A stretch of DNA of 64,000 nt. It comes from SB15 sp964639245. GTDB taxonomy: Bacteria; Chloroflexota; Anaerolineae; Aggregatilineales; J027. The stretch covers positions 1 to 64,000 of the forward strand of contig CAZXCU010000006.1 of the NCBI GenBank assembly GCA_964639245.1, in the 5' to 3' direction. Shown piece after piece: positions 61,740 to 64,000 of this stretch. Position 1 is the stretch's first letter. Each line of letters begins with the position of its first letter. Position numbers and translations under genes: made by a program. The notes beneath the pieces were generated by a model. That model made no database searches, was not told the DNA's origin, and saw nothing but the letters and a program-made list of their open reading frames with translations.

Positions 61740-63242
61740 ATGGGCGAATTACTCCTCGGCATTGATGTCGGAACCTACAGCAGCAAAGGGGTTTTGGTTC
61801 AGCCCGATGGCACGCTTCTCAAAAGTCATGTCGTAGAACACACGATGGATATTCCACACCCCGGTTGGGCGGAACAGGATGCGGATAAAATCTGGTGGCA
61901 CGATGTGGTTGCGATTTGCCGCGCTTTGTTGGATGGTTCGCCCTACACAGGCGCAGATGTGGGCGGAGTCGCGCTGAGTGCCATTGGCCCGTGTATGCTG
62001 CCACTCGACAAAAATAACCGTCCGCTTCGTCCCGGCTTGCTTTATGGGGTCGATGCGCGTGCGGGCGAAGAAATTGACCTTTTGAATCAGAAAATTGGCA
62101 AAGAAACCATTTTTGATTTTAGCGGTATGGCGCTGACCAGTCAGGCGGTAGGGCCAAAAATCCTCTGGATGCGCCGCCATGAGCCGGAATTGTGGAAAGA
62201 AGTTGCTCATATTACTACCGCTAGCAGCTATCTCATCCTTAAAATGACGGGCGAAAAAGTCATAGATCGCCACACCGCCAGCCATTATATGCCCTTGGTA
62301 GACATCCAAACGGTGGAATGGTCAGATCAATTTGCTGATGAATTGGTGGGGTTAGATAAATTGCCCCGCATGGCATGGAGCGACGAACTAGCCGGATATG
62401 TCACGGCTGAAGCTGCCGAAATCACCGGATTAAAAGTCGGAACACCAGTGGCGGTAGGGGCAGTGGATGCCCTCAGCGAAGGGATTAGCGTGGGAGTCGT
62501 CCAACCCGGCGATTTGATGATCATGTATGGCAGTACCACTTTTTTTATTCTGGTGTTGGACTCCCCCGCGCCCGATGAGCGTGTCTGGACAGTCGGTGGC
62601 GCATACAAAGGCCAATACAACCTTGCGGCGGGCATGGCGACCACTGGCTCACTCACCCGTTGGTTTCGAGATGAACTTGCCCAAGAATTGCCGGAAGAAA
62701 CCGCTTATAAAACGCTGTTCCAGCAGGCCGAATCGATTCCTCCCGGCGCGGGTGGATTGCTGGTGCTGCCCTATTTTAGCGGTGAACGAACCCCGATTAA
62801 TGACACCAAAGCACGCGGGGTAATTGCAGGTCTGACTTTAGCCCACACCCGCGCTCATCTGTTCCGCGCTGTGTTGGAAAGTGTGGCCTATGGGATTCGC
62901 CACAATATTGATACCTTCAATGCGATGGGCGCACCGGTTAAACGGGTGGTTGCCGTGGGTGGCGGGACACAAAGCCGTGAATGGTTGCAAATCGTCTCGG
63001 ATGTGGCGGGTATTACCCAGATTGTTCCCGCCCTAACCATCGGCGCAAGCTATGGCGATGCTTTTTTGGCGGGTGTTGCGGCAGGTATCCTCAAGCGGGA
63101 TGATTTAAACACATGGGTCAAACCGGGCAAAGACATTGTTCCCAATGCTGAAAGTACCTACCGCTACGAATCTTTTTATCAAGACTATTTAAATCTCTAC
63201 ACCCAGACCCGTGACATTGTGCATCGGTTGGGCAGCATGTAG
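61740..63242 (+). CDS. FGGY-family carbohydrate kinase (xylulokinase-like)
   Basis: A 500-residue FGGY kinase. DVGTYSSKGVLVQPDG is the phosphate loop, GVALSAIGPCMLPLD follows, GAVDALSEGISVGVVQPGDLM is the FGGY signature region, and RVVAVGGGTQSREWLQIVSD is the adenosine loop. It resembles xylulokinase-type enzymes and differs from the RhaB at 56029, lacking LDCWGVDYALLD. It is cotranscribed with rhaI (3-bp spacing), so the locus has two sugar kinases. It may act on a second ketose made by the broad isomerase, for example L-xylulose, L-lyxose-derived or L-rhamnulose itself; the substrate is unsettled. Confidence 0.8.
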   Translation: MGELLLGIDVGTYSSKGVLVQPDGTLLKSHVVEHTMDIPHPGWAEQDADKIWWHDVVAICRALLDGSPYTGADVGGVALSAIGPCMLPLDKNNRPLRPGLLYGVDARAGEEIDLLNQKIGKETIFDFSGMALTSQAVGPKILWMRRHEPELWKEVAHITTASSYLILKMTGEKVIDRHTASHYMPLVDIQTVEWSDQFADELVGLDKLPRMAWSDELAGYVTAEAAEITGLKVGTPVAVGAVDALSEGISVGVVQPGDLMIMYGSTTFFILVLDSPAPDERVWTVGGAYKGQYNLAAGMATTGSLTRWFRDELAQELPEETAYKTLFQQAESIPPGAGGLLVLPYFSGERTPINDTKARGVIAGLTLAHTRAHLFRAVLESVAYGIRHNIDTFNAMGAPVKRVVAVGGGTQSREWLQIVSDVAGITQIVPALTIGASYGDAFLAGVAAGILKRDDLNTWVKPGKDIVPNAESTYRYESFYQDYLNLYTQTRDIVHRLGSM

Positions 63243-63384
63243 CATTTGAAATTTCCTTTTAAATGGATGGCAGAAAATTGCCATCCTCCAATTCAAAATA
63301 TACAGATTGCCAATCTGCCGATATAATCTACATCATAGAACGCCCGTTTGCATCTGTACGCTCTCAAACAGGAAAGATTCTCCT

Positions 63385-64000
63385 ATGACGGATGACCGCA
63401 TTATTAGCGGCAAACGCAAACCCGAAGACAACGTGGATGCCGCTTTACGCCCGAAGTCACTCAATGAATATGAAGGACAGGAGCGTGTTGTCCAGAATTT
63501 GCGGATCGTGATTGAAGCAGCCCTCAAGCGCAGCGAACCCCTTGACCATGTGTTGTTTTATGGCCCACCGGGCTTGGGCAAAACCACGCTTGCCTATGTA
63601 CTAGGCACAGAAATGGGCGTGAATGTCAAAATCGCCGCCGGGCCTTCGATTGAACGGGCGGGCGACCTTGCCGCGATTCTGACCCACCAGCGCAAAGGGG
63701 ATATTTTATTCATTGACGAAATTCACCGCTTAGGCCGCGCTGTCGAAGAAATTCTCTACCCTGCCATGGAAGATTTTGCGCTCGATATTGTGATTGGCAA
63801 AGGGCCTGCGGCGAAAAATGTGCGCTTGAATCTGCCACGTTTTACCGTCGTGGGTGCAACCACCCGCCTTGCCTTAATTACAGCTCCCTTGCGGGCGCGG
63901 TTTGGCGCAGTTTACCGGATGGACTTTTACAGCCATGAGGCGATGGTATCGATCATCAAGCGCGGGGCAAAACTGCTCAATGTCCCGATTGAGGACGAAG
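63385..64000 (+). CDS. ruvB: Holliday junction branch-migration helicase RuvB, partial
   Basis: The first 205 codons of ruvB run off the window. The AAA+ motor has Walker A YGPPGLGKTTLA (about 56-67), Walker B LFIDEIHRLG (about 107), sensor 1 GATTRLALITAPLRARFG and the N-terminal LRPKSLNEYEGQERVVQNL segment typical of RuvB. The protein drives branch migration with RuvA. A GGAAAG ribosome site precedes the ATG at 63385. The 142 bp before it hold no gene. Confidence 0.92.
   Translation, partial: MTDDRIISGKRKPEDNVDAALRPKSLNEYEGQERVVQNLRIVIEAALKRSEPLDHVLFYGPPGLGKTTLAYVLGTEMGVNVKIAAGPSIERAGDLAAILTHQRKGDILFIDEIHRLGRAVEEILYPAMEDFALDIVIGKGPAAKNVRLNLPRFTVVGATTRLALITAPLRARFGAVYRMDFYSHEAMVSIIKRGAKLLNVPIEDE

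Overview
This 64 kb window reads as chromosomal DNA of a free-living heterotrophic bacterium, most plausibly a member of the Chloroflexota (Anaerolineae-like). That placement is an inference from gene content and style: a giant secreted beta-helix/Ig-repeat/DUF11 protein ending in a sortase domain, a Uma2-family gene, TolB-type propellers, and a rhamnose regulon with a RhaI isomerase, a fused aldolase-dehydrogenase and a four-part ABC transporter. No rRNA or other phylogenetic marker is complete; ruvB is cut by the window end. Coding density is high, with the genes in short operons on both strands.

Layout. 1-1056: the end of a decayed Tn3-family transposon, with a TnpA tail, a frameshifted tyrosine recombinase, a 28-bp 11-6-11 palindromic core site and a terminal inverted repeat. 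1068-7520 (minus): a minimal histidine kinase, a response regulator and a MshEN-USP protein, followed by a sulfate/thiosulfate ABC transporter (Sbp, CysT, CysW, CysA). Four 11-bp phased repeats lie before the transporter. 7631-12566: a Uma2 gene, a secreted alpha/beta hydrolase and a second two-component system; another set of 11-bp repeats precedes the hydrolase. 12929-27598: one 4,889-codon gene for a giant modular surface protein with its own sortase domain. 27744-28046: a 303-bp Tn3-derived miniature element whose end matches the transposon end at 1056 over 52 bp in inverted orientation.

28047-36700 is accessory DNA: a truncated BRO-like gene, ychF, a DegT aminotransferase, tRNA-Arg(CCG), two tandem RHS tip cassettes with a 57-residue two-helix membrane gene between them, a lipid-anchored or secreted-looking propeller gene, and remnants of two XRE regulators. 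The RHS and propeller genes are clearly more AT-rich than their surroundings. 36722-47707: M14 carboxypeptidase, a propeller protein, SDR oxidoreductase, a WNEPN-type glycosidase, a PfkB kinase, a GH57 amylase-like enzyme and a methyltransferase, many of them secreted.

47783-63242 is a sugar catabolism block. Three class II aldolase genes and a sensory-rhodopsin-transducer-like protein adjoin a complete L-rhamnose pathway: ABC importer (RhaS, RhaQ, RhaP, RhaT), rhamnulokinase, fused aldolase/dehydrogenase, DeoR-type regulator and, divergently, RhaI isomerase plus a second FGGY kinase. Shared operator-like motifs lie before the aldolase-dehydrogenase gene and in the regulator/isomerase divergent gap. 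The window ends inside ruvB.

The strongest candidates for something undescribed are the giant protein with a built-in sortase and an internal anchor-plus-signal-peptide junction, the pair of two-component systems with matching 11-bp repeat operators, and the 26.8 kb segment bounded by two directly oriented recombinase core sites.
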